From: Aerococcus viridans | GTDB taxonomy: Bacteria; Bacillota; Bacilli; Lactobacillales; Aerococcaceae | Length of the DNA stretch: 64,000 bases | Direction of reading: 5' to 3' | NCBI RefSeq assembly: GCF_002083135.2 | Contig: NZ_NBTM02000001.1 | Span: forward strand, 620,001 to 684,000 | Shown here: positions 53,395 through 61,693 of the stretch, piece by piece | How the letters are laid out: every line of letters begins with the position of its first letter | Position numbering within the stretch: position 1 is the first letter of the stretch | Program-made: the position numbers and the translations under genes | The notes under the pieces: generated by a model | The model's input: only the letters and a program-made list of their open reading frames with translations | Database searches by the model: none | What the model was told of the DNA's origin: nothing

Positions 53395-54142
53395 AAATTA
53401 ACTGTCTCATCTCCGGTGTATATTCATCTGAAACGGTTTGGGTATAGAAAGGTGGCAAGACCCGCAATCCTTTATCGTGACCATCTTTCATGAATTCGAG
53501 CAAAATAGTTTTCGCTTCTTTACCTGGTTTAGGATAGATAAACTGCAGCCGCTTCAAAGTTAAATGGTATTGGTTACCTAAAACAATCAACTCACTCAAC
53601 CGCTCAGGTCTATGGACAATATATAATTTACCACGGTTACGTAGGACAAACTGAGCCTGCTGGAAAATATCTTCCGCTGTCATGGCCACTTCATGACGCG
53701 CTAAGGTTTTCGCATCTAATAAATTGACCTTAGATTCATCATATTTTTTAAAATATGGTGGATTACAAGTCACTACATCCACAGAATCCTTTTTAAAGGC
53801 ATCACGGACAGCTTTTAAATCCATCTGGTGAACCGTAATTTTGTCCGCCAAGTCATTATGTACCATCGATCGCTTGGCCATGTCTGCTACTTGAGGTTGA
53901 ATTTCAATCCCATGAATCTGGGTTTTATCACTCGTTTTAGCCGACAGTAATAAAGGAATCACCCCATTACCCGAACAAAAATCAATGACCTGTTTCACCC
54001 GGCTCGAAGACACCTGGGCAAAATGCGCCAATAAAATTGCGTCTACTGAAAAGGAGAAGGTCAGGTCACTTTGAATAATTTCAAGATTTTGCGGAATTAG
54101 GGCATCCAACCGTTCGCCTGCTTGTAATAAGGGTGTCTCCAT
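53384..54142 (-). CDS. trmN6: tRNA1(Val) (adenine(37)-N6)-methyltransferase (TrmN6/YabB)
   Basis: A 252-residue N6-adenine methyltransferase. Catalytic motif NPPYFKK is in [15 protein letters not shown] (about residues 120-134). The SAM motif is [15 protein letters not shown] (about 52-66). It methylates A37 of tRNA1(Val) in E. coli (YfiC); the Gram-positive YabB group is the same family by sequence. The start overlaps the yabA stop by one base, implying coupling. Part of the yabA-trmN6-yazA-rsmI block. Confidence 0.9.
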   Translation of the reverse strand: METPLLQAGERLDALIPQNLEIIQSDLTFSFSVDAILLAHFAQVSSSRVKQVIDFCSGNGVIPLLLSAKTSDKTQIHGIEIQPQVADMAKRSMVHNDLADKITVHQMDLKAVRDAFKKDSVDVVTCNPPYFKKYDESKVNLLDAKTLARHEVAMTAEDIFQQAQFVLRNRGKLYIVHRPERLSELIVLGNQYHLTLKRLQFIYPKPGKEAKTILLEFMKDGHDKGLRVLPPFYTQTVSDEYTPEMRQLIYGE

Positions 54143-54537
54143 TAGCCTTGATTCCCCTCACCAGCACGCTCACCATACAGAATATCTAAACAGAACATGC
54201 ACTGCTCGTCATTTCCACGGCGTTGGCCGTAGGAAATATTGCAAATATGGAAGCCATCTTCGTAGATATTCATAAGATTTTGACGGGCTTTTGACATCAC
54301 CTGTGGCGTATCCTCGTCAGCAGGTTCATCTGTTTTCGCAGTATTTTGCGATAAACTATCGTTTAATTCCGTTAACTCTTGTACCCGTTCACGTAAATAA
54401 AAATTTTCCATTTTCAAGTTATGGGAAGAAATCAATAATTTGTCCCATTCCTCATTGATAGCATCAATTTTTTCAATCATCCCCTGCAAATCACTCTTCA
54501 ATGCAGTAATTTCTTCTGCTACATGATGTTCATCCAC
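54142..54537 (-). CDS. yabA: replication initiation control protein YabA
   Basis: A 131-residue protein with an N-terminal leucine-zipper-like coiled coil (about 6-65: EEITALKSDLQGMIEKIDAI, then ENFYLRERVQELTEL). The C-terminal zinc-binding motif is visible as the His in DGFHICNISYG (HICN) and MFCLDILYGER. YabA binds DnaA and DnaN and restrains initiation in B. subtilis. The start follows GTGGGAACGTGG. It is notable that this same window also has a DnaA-box cluster at 18.6-18.9 kb. Confidence 0.93.
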   Translation of the reverse strand: MDEHHVAEEITALKSDLQGMIEKIDAINEEWDKLLISSHNLKMENFYLRERVQELTELNDSLSQNTAKTDEPADEDTPQVMSKARQNLMNIYEDGFHICNISYGQRRGNDEQCMFCLDILYGERAGEGNQG

Positions 54538-54894
54538 GTTCCCACACCTACTTTCTACTAGTCATCCTATACCTGTTTAGCCAAAGCCTATTTGGCTATC
54601 GAATCATTTCAGTTAAAACGCAATATCTACGCTTTTTTCACTCTCCATGATACCACATGATGTGGCTAACCTAAATGAAAACTTCATTTTCAACTAGCGT
54701 CAATTATAGCACACCTGTTCGGTTTTTGATTAGTAATTACGCTAAATCCAACTCAAGTAAATCATATTTTCACTGAGGAGCTAGCAAGTTATACCTAACC
54801 AGCACGATTTATTTTCCTAAACGATTAGTCTAAGCTGTGCTAAAATAGGAACAATAATATAGACAAAATTTTACGCAAGGAACGGAGCACACTC
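54538..54894. other. intergenic region between yabA and acetyltransferase gene
   Basis: 357 nt with no ORF that has a ribosome binding site. It contains a small perfect palindrome, CCACATGATGTGG (54653-54665), and a plus-strand TGC-TAAAAT extended -10 near 54838-54846 that could drive the acetyltransferase gene. No yaaT or other replication gene is present. Confidence 0.4.
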
Positions 54895-55785
54895 ATGCAA
54901 GCATTTACCTTTGACAATATGTTTACCCTAGCTGATACCTACGATGAAACCGAATTATACTATTTCATTGGTAATCGCAAGGTCCCTAGCATGTATAGTA
55001 ACAACAAAATCGTCCTAGATTTCGTCCCTACAGCCGAAGAATTAGATATTCTAGAAGACAATTTTCTAGATTACGCTTATGACTTAAACCTCGCCTACTA
55101 CAGCTTCGTACTACCTATGAATCAACCACTAGCCCCGGACCTATTCGCTTCAATCGGTGAAGTGGGCTATGAAATTTCCCTAACCAAGTTGATGGTGCTA
55201 GATCCCTCTGACTTCAAAGCTACAACAAAAGCCAAAGATACCTACGGCGACCGTCTCGTCTTAAAAGAAGTAGATCCTTCTATTGAACAAGACTACTTTA
55301 ATTTCAACCAAGTCTTTGATAAAGCGATTGATGACTCAGGCCAATTTGCAACACAAAAGTTAAATTATTACCCATGGTTTTTAGCGGAAAATAATACTAC
55401 TGCGCTAGCTGTCTATATCGATGACAAATTAGTCGCTATTACAGACATCATCCGCCTAGCACACGCCTATGAAATTGATAATTTCCAAGTTTTAGACGAT
55501 TACCAGCGTCAAGGAATCGGTTCACTCTTCCAACAATGGGTATGTGATAAAGCCCTAGCTGAAGGTAAAATGGTTATCCTGTCTGCTGATGCTGACGATA
55601 CCCCTTATGACATGTATGTAAAACAAGGCTACCAAGACCAGGGTATGCAAATTGGGCTAAATCGAAAAATCGAAGCCCCCATCATTGAAGACATCCAAAC
55701 TTACCAAGCTGACCCAGTTGCTTATATGCTTGAAAATGCTTCTTTTGATGACTTTGATGAATTCGAAGCATTTGAAGATGAATAA
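54895..55785 (+). CDS. GNAT family N-acetyltransferase, long form
   Basis: A 296-residue protein. The C-terminal half (about 110-265) is a GNAT domain with the acetyl-CoA loop DDYQRQGIGSLFQQW (about 201-215) and MYVKQGYQDQGM. The N-terminal 110 residues have no motif I know and may be a degenerate second GNAT domain (tandem GNAT proteins are common in this size class). The tail is strongly acidic (DDFDEFEAFEDE). The start follows AAGGAACGGAG. Substrate unknown. Confidence 0.78.
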   Translation: MQAFTFDNMFTLADTYDETELYYFIGNRKVPSMYSNNKIVLDFVPTAEELDILEDNFLDYAYDLNLAYYSFVLPMNQPLAPDLFASIGEVGYEISLTKLMVLDPSDFKATTKAKDTYGDRLVLKEVDPSIEQDYFNFNQVFDKAIDDSGQFATQKLNYYPWFLAENNTTALAVYIDDKLVAITDIIRLAHAYEIDNFQVLDDYQRQGIGSLFQQWVCDKALAEGKMVILSADADDTPYDMYVKQGYQDQGMQIGLNRKIEAPIIEDIQTYQADPVAYMLENASFDDFDEFEAFEDE

Positions 55786-55798
55786 AAGAAGTATTACA

Positions 55799-55867
55799 AA
55801 AACCCTTTAAACGTGTTAAATCTTTTGATTCACTAGCGTCGAAAATACATGAATAAAGGGTTTTTAT
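55799..55867 (+). terminator. terminator after acetyltransferase gene
   Basis: AAAAACCCTTT / AAAGGGTTTTT separated by about 45 nt, with T run; the long loop lowers confidence. Confidence 0.55.
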
Positions 55868-55909
55868 TCTACGTTTAAGTATAGTTCGTCACCCGTATTT
55901 AAAAATCAG

Positions 55910-55938
55910 TTGACAATATATAATTAACTTGCTAATCT
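55910..55938 (+). promoter_or_regulatory. promoter of birA
   Basis: TTGACA (55910-55915), a 17-nt spacer and TAATCT (55933-55938), 32 nt upstream of the start codon. Confidence 0.7.
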
Positions 55939-55969
55939 AATGCTTGTATAAAAAGAAAGGACACATGTC

Positions 55970-56986
55970 ATGACAGTTAAAGCAAAGTTATTGGCCTACC
56001 TATTAGACCATCCTGGACATTTTCATACTGGACCAGAATTAGCCGACCACTTCCAAGTCAGTCGCAACGCTGTTTGGAAAGCTGTGAAGCAACTAGAAAC
56101 TGAAGGATATGAAATTATCCGTCACCCTAAAAATGGCTATGCCTTAGAAAACCTAAACCATGCCATTGATCCTAGCCAAATTAGCCATGGCTTACAAAAC
56201 GTTTGGCCAGAGTTAAAGGTTTACTACCAAGAATCTACCTCGTCAACCAATGACCTTGGCCGTAAACATGCAGCAGATCACCCTAACCAGCCTGCCCTCT
56301 TTATTTCGAGTAAGCAAACAGTTGGACGTGGCCGTCGCGGTCGTACTTTTTATTCATCTCTTAGCCAAGGACTTTACTTTTCATTAGTGATGACGCCTCC
56401 AAGTGGTGTCAATAATGACCTGGTCGCTTCAATGACCATAGCTTCTGCTTCAGCCTATGCAGAAACATTATCTAGCTATTTATCTGATGATGTCATGATT
56501 AAGTGGGTGAATGACCTATTTTATCAAGGGAAAAAGGTTGTCGGTATCCTAACTGAAGCAACCTTTGATATGGAAAGTCAGACCATTTCACATTTGGTAC
56601 TAGGGATTGGGTCTAACCTTGCGGGTGACTTTGCCAAAGAAAATGCAGAAAATCAATCCGTTGCAGGTACCTTATTTGGATCACAATTACCAAGAACATT
56701 TAATACGAACGATTTAATTACAAACTTTGTAATTAAATTTAAATCCTACTATGATGATTTATCTAGTCTGGCTTTCTTGGACTATTACCGCAGTCACTTA
56801 TTAGGTAAAAACCAATGGGTTAACTATACAGAAAACCACGAAAACTACCGTGGTAAAATCCTTGGTGTAACAGAACTTGGTCATCTTTCAATTGAAACAC
56901 CTGAAGGTAAAGTACGAACCCTTGTATCTGGCGAAGTGTCTTTCTCTAGTCAGCAATTCGCCGACCAAAAGCGTACTGAAACTTAA
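55970..56986 (+). CDS. birA: bifunctional biotin ligase/repressor BirA
   Basis: A 338-residue group II biotin protein ligase. The N-terminal winged helix (about 1-65: GPELADHFQVSRNAVWKAVK) binds DNA. The ligase core has the biotinyl-AMP loop VGRGRRGRTFYS (about 119-130; GRGRRGR is the signature) and the Lys region IKWVNDLFYQGKKVVGIL (about 178-195). The C-terminal SH3-like domain closes the protein. It activates biotin and attaches it to carboxylases, and in the biotinyl-AMP form represses biotin transport genes. bioY follows 107 nt downstream with a palindrome before it, consistent with BirA control. The start follows AAAGGACAC. Confidence 0.95.
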   Translation: MTVKAKLLAYLLDHPGHFHTGPELADHFQVSRNAVWKAVKQLETEGYEIIRHPKNGYALENLNHAIDPSQISHGLQNVWPELKVYYQESTSSTNDLGRKHAADHPNQPALFISSKQTVGRGRRGRTFYSSLSQGLYFSLVMTPPSGVNNDLVASMTIASASAYAETLSSYLSDDVMIKWVNDLFYQGKKVVGILTEATFDMESQTISHLVLGIGSNLAGDFAKENAENQSVAGTLFGSQLPRTFNTNDLITNFVIKFKSYYDDLSSLAFLDYYRSHLLGKNQWVNYTENHENYRGKILGVTELGHLSIETPEGKVRTLVSGEVSFSSQQFADQKRTET

Positions 56987-57045
56987 CTATAGCAACAACT
57001 TTTGGATGTGTGATCATTTAGCACACATCCATGTATAAAATAAAT

Positions 57046-57073
57046 GGTCAACCGTAAATAAAATACGGTTGAC
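57046..57073. promoter_or_regulatory. candidate BirA operator upstream of bioY
   Basis: GGTCAACCGTA (57046-57056) and TACGGTTGAC (57064-57073) form a dyad over the expected bioY start region, just after a TATAAA hexamer (57034-57039). The AACC...GGTT half-sites resemble the BirA consensus, although the 13-nt centre is slightly short. Confidence 0.5.
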
Positions 57074-57093
57074 TCAATAAAAAGGAGAACAAT

Positions 57094-57609
57094 ATGACAA
57101 AATCATCTACTTACTACTGGGTACTTTCAGCACTTATGAGCGTAATTACATTCATTGCTTCATATGTTGTTGTACCATTCGGTGCAATTCCTTTCACACT
57201 ACAGACCTTAGCGGTTATTTTAACAGGTTTATTACTACCAAGAAAATATGCAGCAGTTGCTATGCTATTAAACGCCATTCTTTTATTTATGTTTAAAGGT
57301 GCCTTTATTTACAGCCCTTCTTTTGGTTTTATCATCGGCTTTATTGTAGCCATGATTTTTGCCAGTCAAAATCCAGCCCTTGAAAATGGTTGGAAAGTAT
57401 TAACCATGCGTGCAATTATTATGAATGTCATCATATTCTTATGTGGTTTAACATACATGTACTTGGCACTGAATTTCTTACTAGATTCACCAATCACTTG
57501 GATGCAAACACTTATGTCAGGTATGATTATTTTCCTACCAACTGATATCATTAAAAATTTAGCGGCCATTTCTCTAGCTTTAGCCTTGAAGAAACGATTA
57601 GCCCTATAG
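57094..57609 (+). CDS. bioY: biotin ECF transporter S component BioY
   Basis: A 171-residue membrane protein with six hydrophobic helices. It contains VVPFGAIPFTLQTLAVILTG (about 26-45), which holds the P-F/V-x-T-x-Q-T-L/F biotin-binding motif of BioY, and the later FLPTDIIKN. BioY binds biotin and uses the shared ECF energising module. With birA upstream, this is a compact biotin uptake and use unit; no biotin synthesis genes are seen, suggesting auxotrophy or dependence on uptake. The start follows AAAAGGAGAAC. Confidence 0.95.
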   Translation: MTKSSTYYWVLSALMSVITFIASYVVVPFGAIPFTLQTLAVILTGLLLPRKYAAVAMLLNAILLFMFKGAFIYSPSFGFIIGFIVAMIFASQNPALENGWKVLTMRAIIMNVIIFLCGLTYMYLALNFLLDSPITWMQTLMSGMIIFLPTDIIKNLAAISLALALKKRLAL

Positions 57610-57619
57610 AAATAGCCCT

Positions 57620-57675
57620 TACATTATGATAAAAAGGCCGAGACTTAACCGTCTCGGCCTTTTTATCATAATGTA
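57620..57675. terminator. 25-bp perfect inverted repeat, shared terminator
   Basis: The arms 57620-57644 and 57651-57675 are perfect reverse complements, with core AAAAAGGCCGAGAC / GTCTCGGCCTTTTT around TTAACC. It serves the convergent bioY and rgg genes; the last three codons and the stop of rgg lie inside the right arm. Confidence 0.92.
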
Positions 57676-58571
57676 TGCGAACTTGAACTCTCACCATCTT
57701 TACCATCATTTGATACTGAAATAGTAAGGATAGTTTGATAGCAAGATAATTCATCTCGGTGCATTTTAGCAAATGGTGGGTCAAATAGTTCAAAAACTTG
57801 GATGGCTTTATGACACTTACTTAATCCTTCATCCGATTGTCCTTCAACAATTTTGATAATCCCATATAAAAATAAAAGTCGATTTTTGAAATAATAAGCA
57901 TTTGTGCTAAGTTCAGATTGGACTTCAGCTACGATATCTTTCACTTCTTCAGTCCGCCCTGACCGTAAACGGTCAAAGCATACATTGATTAGAATGCTGA
58001 ACAAGTGACTTTTGATAGCGTCTGTGTCTTGTAGAGTAGGCAGTTTTTTAACCATTTCATGGACTAATAAGTCTTGCAAAGGCATTGTTAATCCTCTAAG
58101 GGAATTCCCTAATAAAATCACTTCATAAGTTGTCCAGATTGAACAATTCAAAATGTAATCGCTAATGGCTACCTTATCTGCTTCAGCAATCTCAACCTCA
58201 GTTAAATCATTTAGTAACAGTTTCGTCATAATGGCATTGTATCTAAACAATACCTGGTTGGTTTCAAGGTACAATTTTTCATGGGTTTGTATAATCACTT
58301 TCAATGCAGCAATATCGCCTTGTTTATAAGCACTATCAATTTCTTCAATATATAATTTATATGGACTATCGAATTTCTCAATAGCAGCAATAAATTCTGA
58401 AAAGGATATACCTAGATTATGAACTAAGTTCACCAAATGATGAATTGTGATACTAGATTCACCACGTTCGAATTTTGAGAGTTGGGAATAAGAAATCTCC
58501 CCGGTGGTTGCATCCTTTAAGGTTAACCCTCGCTCCATTCTTAAATCTCTATATATTGTACCAATGTTCAC
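57666..58571 (-). CDS. Rgg/GadR/MutR family transcriptional regulator
   Basis: A 301-residue regulator with an N-terminal XRE helix-turn-helix (about 5-60: YRDLRMERGLTLKDATTGEI, then SQLSKFERGESSITI). The Rgg C-terminal TPR-like repeat domain (about 70-290) is all helical. The length, the L-S-K-F-E-R-G motif and the divergent hydrophobic peptide gene at 58654 match the peptide-sensing RRNPP members of streptococci. It is convergent with bioY and shares its terminator. The start lies after AAAGGAGCAACAGCGTG. No other regulator target is obvious in the neighbourhood. Confidence 0.85.
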   Translation of the reverse strand: MNIGTIYRDLRMERGLTLKDATTGEISYSQLSKFERGESSITIHHLVNLVHNLGISFSEFIAAIEKFDSPYKLYIEEIDSAYKQGDIAALKVIIQTHEKLYLETNQVLFRYNAIMTKLLLNDLTEVEIAEADKVAISDYILNCSIWTTYEVILLGNSLRGLTMPLQDLLVHEMVKKLPTLQDTDAIKSHLFSILINVCFDRLRSGRTEEVKDIVAEVQSELSTNAYYFKNRLLFLYGIIKIVEGQSDEGLSKCHKAIQVFELFDPPFAKMHRDELSCYQTILTISVSNDGKDGESSSSHTL

Positions 58572-58653
58572 GCTGTTGCTCCTTTGTAATATATGACAAT
58601 AAATAAAATTTTCCCATAACTCTGCTATATTCTAACAAAAAGGAGACGAAATC

Positions 58654-58719
58654 ATGAAACAAAAGTTCTTATCTTTACTAGCAGCTACCTCTATCTTTGG
58701 TACTATTGGTGTCTTATAA
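58654..58719 (+). CDS. candidate short hydrophobic signalling peptide, 21 aa
   Basis: ATG preceded by AAAAGGAGACGAAATC, an excellent ribosome binding site, followed by 20 further codons and TAA. The product MKQKFLSLLAATSIFGTIGV-L has a basic N-terminus and a hydrophobic remainder, the build of SHP pheromone precursors. It is divergent from the Rgg gene, 83 nt apart, the standard rgg/shp layout. The -10 TATATT (58626-58631) has no good -35, as expected for an Rgg-activated promoter. An alternative is a cut-off signal peptide of a lost secreted protein. Too short for automatic annotation. Confidence 0.6.
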   Translation: MKQKFLSLLAATSIFGTIGVL

Positions 58720-58729
58720 AGATTTAAGT

Positions 58730-59743
58730 CTATTTCTTCCAGTAGGCTAATACCATATATTCCATAGCGGACTGTACACTCACATTTGATTGAATCATCC
58801 GCTGTGCTTGCCCTACTAAATGTAGGGCTTTTGTTGCTTCTTCGACCGTAATCTTAGCCAGCATGCCTTGGTATTTACCAAAGTCATTAGGGAAGACCAA
58901 TTGTGCTTGATTGTCTTGTCCCTGATCTGCATGCAGGAGTAAATATAATAAATCATGGAAATGAAAGGCCACTAGATTTAGGGCCTGAATCATATCCGCC
59001 CTACCCTTAGGACCCTTCATCCAGTCTGACGCCACCATGGTTAGACCACGAGGGTCCTTTTTCACGATTAAATCCACCCACTGCAAGGACCAGTTGAGTC
59101 GTTGCTGGAAATCTTCATTCTCTGCCAACGCCGTCGCTTCACCCACATCATTTGTTAAAGCAGTCAGAGTCGCCGCCATACTTGGCTTAATCCCCGCTTC
59201 CTCAAATAGGACTTGTAAGTCCACCTTGTTTAATTGGGGGAAATGAATCATCTGGCAACGAGACACAATCGTGGACAGGATCGCGTCCCTATTATTGGTG
59301 AGGAGGAAAATATAGACATTTTCATGTGGTTCCTCGATAAACTTCAACAAAGAGTTGGCTGCATTGACAGTCATTTTCTCTGCTTCATGGATAATAAAAA
59401 TTTGGTTGTCTCCTTCAAGTGAGGACATGGACAACCGTTCTTTTAAATCTCTCGTCTGGTCAATTTTAATGGTATTCCCGTCCGGTTGAATATGAAAAAC
59501 ATCCGGATAGTCAGCGGACAATATCCGACGACAATGGTTACATGTCCCGCAAGGTATCCCCTTGTCAGCTGGATTGAGGCAATTCAAATAGGCCGCTAAA
59601 TATAGGGCCATATCTTCTTGACCAGAACCTACCATGCCTTCAAAAATATAGGCGTGGCCAAGGCGGTTATTGACGAGGACCCGGTCCATCATAGCGGTTA
59701 AATCCGCTTGCTTCTTGGCGATATCAAAATGTTCGTGTGCCAT
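58730..59743 (-). CDS. holB: DNA polymerase III subunit delta' (HolB)
   Basis: Clamp-loader subunit of the replicative polymerase. The 337-residue protein has a degenerate P-loop region (GMVGSGQEDMALYLA, about 34-48; delta' does not hydrolyse ATP), a zinc module CGTCNHC (about 61-67), HEAEKMTVNAANSLLKFIEE and the SRC motif in TIVSRCQMI. The start at 59743 follows GGAAAGGAG; a start six codons upstream is less likely. It is 57 nt downstream of tmk on the same strand. In most Firmicutes yaaT and yabA follow; here the peptide and Rgg genes follow instead. Confidence 0.93.
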   Translation of the reverse strand: MAHEHFDIAKKQADLTAMMDRVLVNNRLGHAYIFEGMVGSGQEDMALYLAAYLNCLNPADKGIPCGTCNHCRRILSADYPDVFHIQPDGNTIKIDQTRDLKERLSMSSLEGDNQIFIIHEAEKMTVNAANSLLKFIEEPHENVYIFLLTNNRDAILSTIVSRCQMIHFPQLNKVDLQVLFEEAGIKPSMAATLTALTNDVGEATALAENEDFQQRLNWSLQWVDLIVKKDPRGLTMVASDWMKGPKGRADMIQALNLVAFHFHDLLYLLLHADQGQDNQAQLVFPNDFGKYQGMLAKITVEEATKALHLVGQAQRMIQSNVSVQSAMEYMVLAYWKK

Positions 59744-59800
59744 TGATGGACTCCTTTCCATTGCTTTAAGGCGCTTTAAAGATTTGAATGTTTAGCTGAA

Positions 59801-60460
59801 TTAACGAAATAAAGTTGGGAAATGGCTTTCTAAAATAGCCAAGGCATCCCGCTGCATACTTTCAGGGTCTTGGGTGGCATCAATAACTTGAATCCGTTCT
59901 GGAAAACGGTCTTTCAAGACGCCATACCCTTTATGAACCCGTTGATGGAAATCAATGGCTTCAACGTCCAGGCGGTTTTGTTCAGCCTGACTGCGGTTGG
60001 CTTGAATCCGGCGAATCCCCTCTTCAGCCGTAATATCTAAATACAAGGTCAAGTCGGGTTGGCGGCCATCTGTTGCGAATTGGTTGATGGCAATAATCCC
60101 CTCTTCCCCAATTTCACGACCGTAGCCTTGGTAGGCAATTGACGAGTCGACGAACCGGTCACATAAGACCATGTGCCCAGCTTCAAGTGCAGGCAGTACG
60201 GTATGGACTAAATGTTGACGACGGCTAGCTGCGTATAAAAGGGCTTCAGCTTTAGGATCTAGGGCCACATTTTCCGGACTTAAAATCACTTCTCTGATAT
60301 CTTCCGCAATCGGGTCGCCACCTGGCTCGCGCGTCAGCTTTAAGGGTACAGCTAACTTGTCTTCAAGCTTTTGTGTCAGTCCCTGAATAAGGGTTGTTTT
60401 GCCTGCGCCATCGGGTCCTTCAACAGTAATAAATTTCCCAGAAAATTTTTGTGTATCCAT
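59801..60460 (-). CDS. tmk: thymidylate kinase
   Basis: TMP kinase, making dTDP for DNA synthesis. The 219 residues contain the P-loop EGPDGAGKTTLI (about 14-25), the DR-x motif CDRFVDSSIAYQGYGRE (about 96-112) and the LID region RIQANRSQAEQNRLD (about 151-165). The start follows AAGGAGACCTC. It is 30 nt downstream of recR, in the usual recR-tmk-holB order. Confidence 0.96.
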   Translation of the reverse strand: MDTQKFSGKFITVEGPDGAGKTTLIQGLTQKLEDKLAVPLKLTREPGGDPIAEDIREVILSPENVALDPKAEALLYAASRRQHLVHTVLPALEAGHMVLCDRFVDSSIAYQGYGREIGEEGIIAINQFATDGRQPDLTLYLDITAEEGIRRIQANRSQAEQNRLDVEAIDFHQRVHKGYGVLKDRFPERIQVIDATQDPESMQRDALAILESHFPTLFR

Positions 60461-60490
60461 GAGGTCTCCTTAAAATCTGTTATAGACTAG

Positions 60491-61090
60491 TTAATCGATG
60501 TCACGGCGGCCTTCAAGGGCACGCAATAGGGTCATCTCGTCCGCATACTCAATGTCACTGCCGACAGATAAACCATAAGCAATCCGCGATACTTGAATGC
60601 CTGCAGGTTTAATCAAACGAGACAGGTAGGTTGCGGTCGCTTCCCCTTCAGCTGTCGCATTGGTCGCCACAATCACTTCCTTGATCTGGTCATCTTGCAG
60701 ACGGGTCAATAGAGGTTGGATATTCAAATCTTCCGGTCCAGTCCCTTCCATTGGTGACAAGACCCCGTGCAAGACATGGTAGAGGCCGTGATACTCACGC
60801 ATTCGTTCCATAGACACCACATCACGCACCTGCTCCACCACTAAAATCCGTGACCGGTCGCGGTTTTCATCCGCACAGATTTCGCAAGGATCAGACTGGG
60901 TAATATTCCCACAAACTGAGCAATAACGTAGCTCACGCTTGGCATCTACCAAGGAAGACGCAAATTGAAGTACATCCGCCTCAGGCATGTCCAAGACGAA
61001 GAAGGCCAACCTTGACGCTGTCTTTGCGCCAATCCCTGGTAACTTACTAAAAGAATCGATTAACTTGGCAATTGGTTCTGGATATTGCAT
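60491..61090 (-). CDS. recR: recombination mediator protein RecR
   Basis: RecR acts with RecF and RecO in gap repair. The 199 residues have an N-terminal helix-hairpin-helix ([20 protein letters not shown], about 14-33), a four-Cys zinc finger YCSVCGN...DPCEICAD (about 56-75) and a Toprim domain with [15 protein letters not shown] (about 83-97). The start follows AGGGGTGTAGAGA. It begins the second half of the dnaX cluster after a terminator that follows ybaB. Confidence 0.96.
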   Translation of the reverse strand: MQYPEPIAKLIDSFSKLPGIGAKTASRLAFFVLDMPEADVLQFASSLVDAKRELRYCSVCGNITQSDPCEICADENRDRSRILVVEQVRDVVSMERMREYHGLYHVLHGVLSPMEGTGPEDLNIQPLLTRLQDDQIKEVIVATNATAEGEATATYLSRLIKPAGIQVSRIAYGLSVGSDIEYADEMTLLRALEGRRDID

Positions 61091-61230
61091 TCTCTACACC
61101 CCTGCATCTAACTTTCCTTACATTTTAAACCTTTTTGATAAAAGGATAACACGCTGACAAAATGAGACACCAACACTAGGTAGCTATGCTCATAATCTAA
61201 CTGTCCCTGTCTGTAATACCCTATCTTATC

Positions 61231-61266
61231 AAAAATACCATGGATAGTCTCCTACCCATGGTAAAA
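61231..61266 (-). terminator. terminator between ybaB and recR
   Basis: ACCATGG / CCATGGT with a 12-nt centre and TATTTTTG on the minus strand. Directly upstream a second hairpin, ATGGTTG / CAACCAT (61267-61290), adds to it. Confidence 0.7.
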
Positions 61267-61303
61267 AATGGTTGTTCATGGTCAACCATAAACTTTGTTT
61301 TGA

Positions 61304-61618
61304 CTATAGTCCTGGGATACCTTTTGTATATTTACCCATAACGTTTGCAGTTTCAGTGTCTACTTTTTCAAGTCCGTTGTTGACTGCTTCAATCAATAAG
61401 TCCTGTAACATATCAACGTCTTCTGGATCGACTGCATCCGGTTTGATGTTGATTGCTTTCACACGGCGGTCACCTGTTACCGTCACATTCACCATGCCTG
61501 ATGGTTCAGTCCCTTGAAACTCTTTTGTTTCAAGATTCTTTTGTTCTGACTCCATCTCTTGTTGCATCTTTTGCATTTTACGCATCATTTGTTGCATATT
61601 TGCCATTCCGCCTGCCAT
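61304..61618 (-). CDS. nucleoid-associated protein YbaB/EbfC
   Basis: A 104-residue DNA-binding protein that forms a tweezer-like dimer. It has an N-terminal coiled coil with many M, Q and K residues (MQQMMRKMQKMQQEMESEQK, about 7-26) and the core GMVNVTVTGDRRVKAINIKP (about 41-60). The start follows AAAGGAGACG. It is encoded 75 nt downstream of dnaX, the universal neighbour (dnaX-ybaB-recR). Confidence 0.95.
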   Translation of the reverse strand: MAGGMANMQQMMRKMQKMQQEMESEQKNLETKEFQGTEPSGMVNVTVTGDRRVKAINIKPDAVDPEDVDMLQDLLIEAVNNGLEKVDTETANVMGKYTKGIPGL

Positions 61619-61693
61619 TTTATCGTCTCCTTTTAGCTTTTCATATTTTTTAACTTACATATTCATTGTCATTTTGGCATCAAGCCCCATGAC

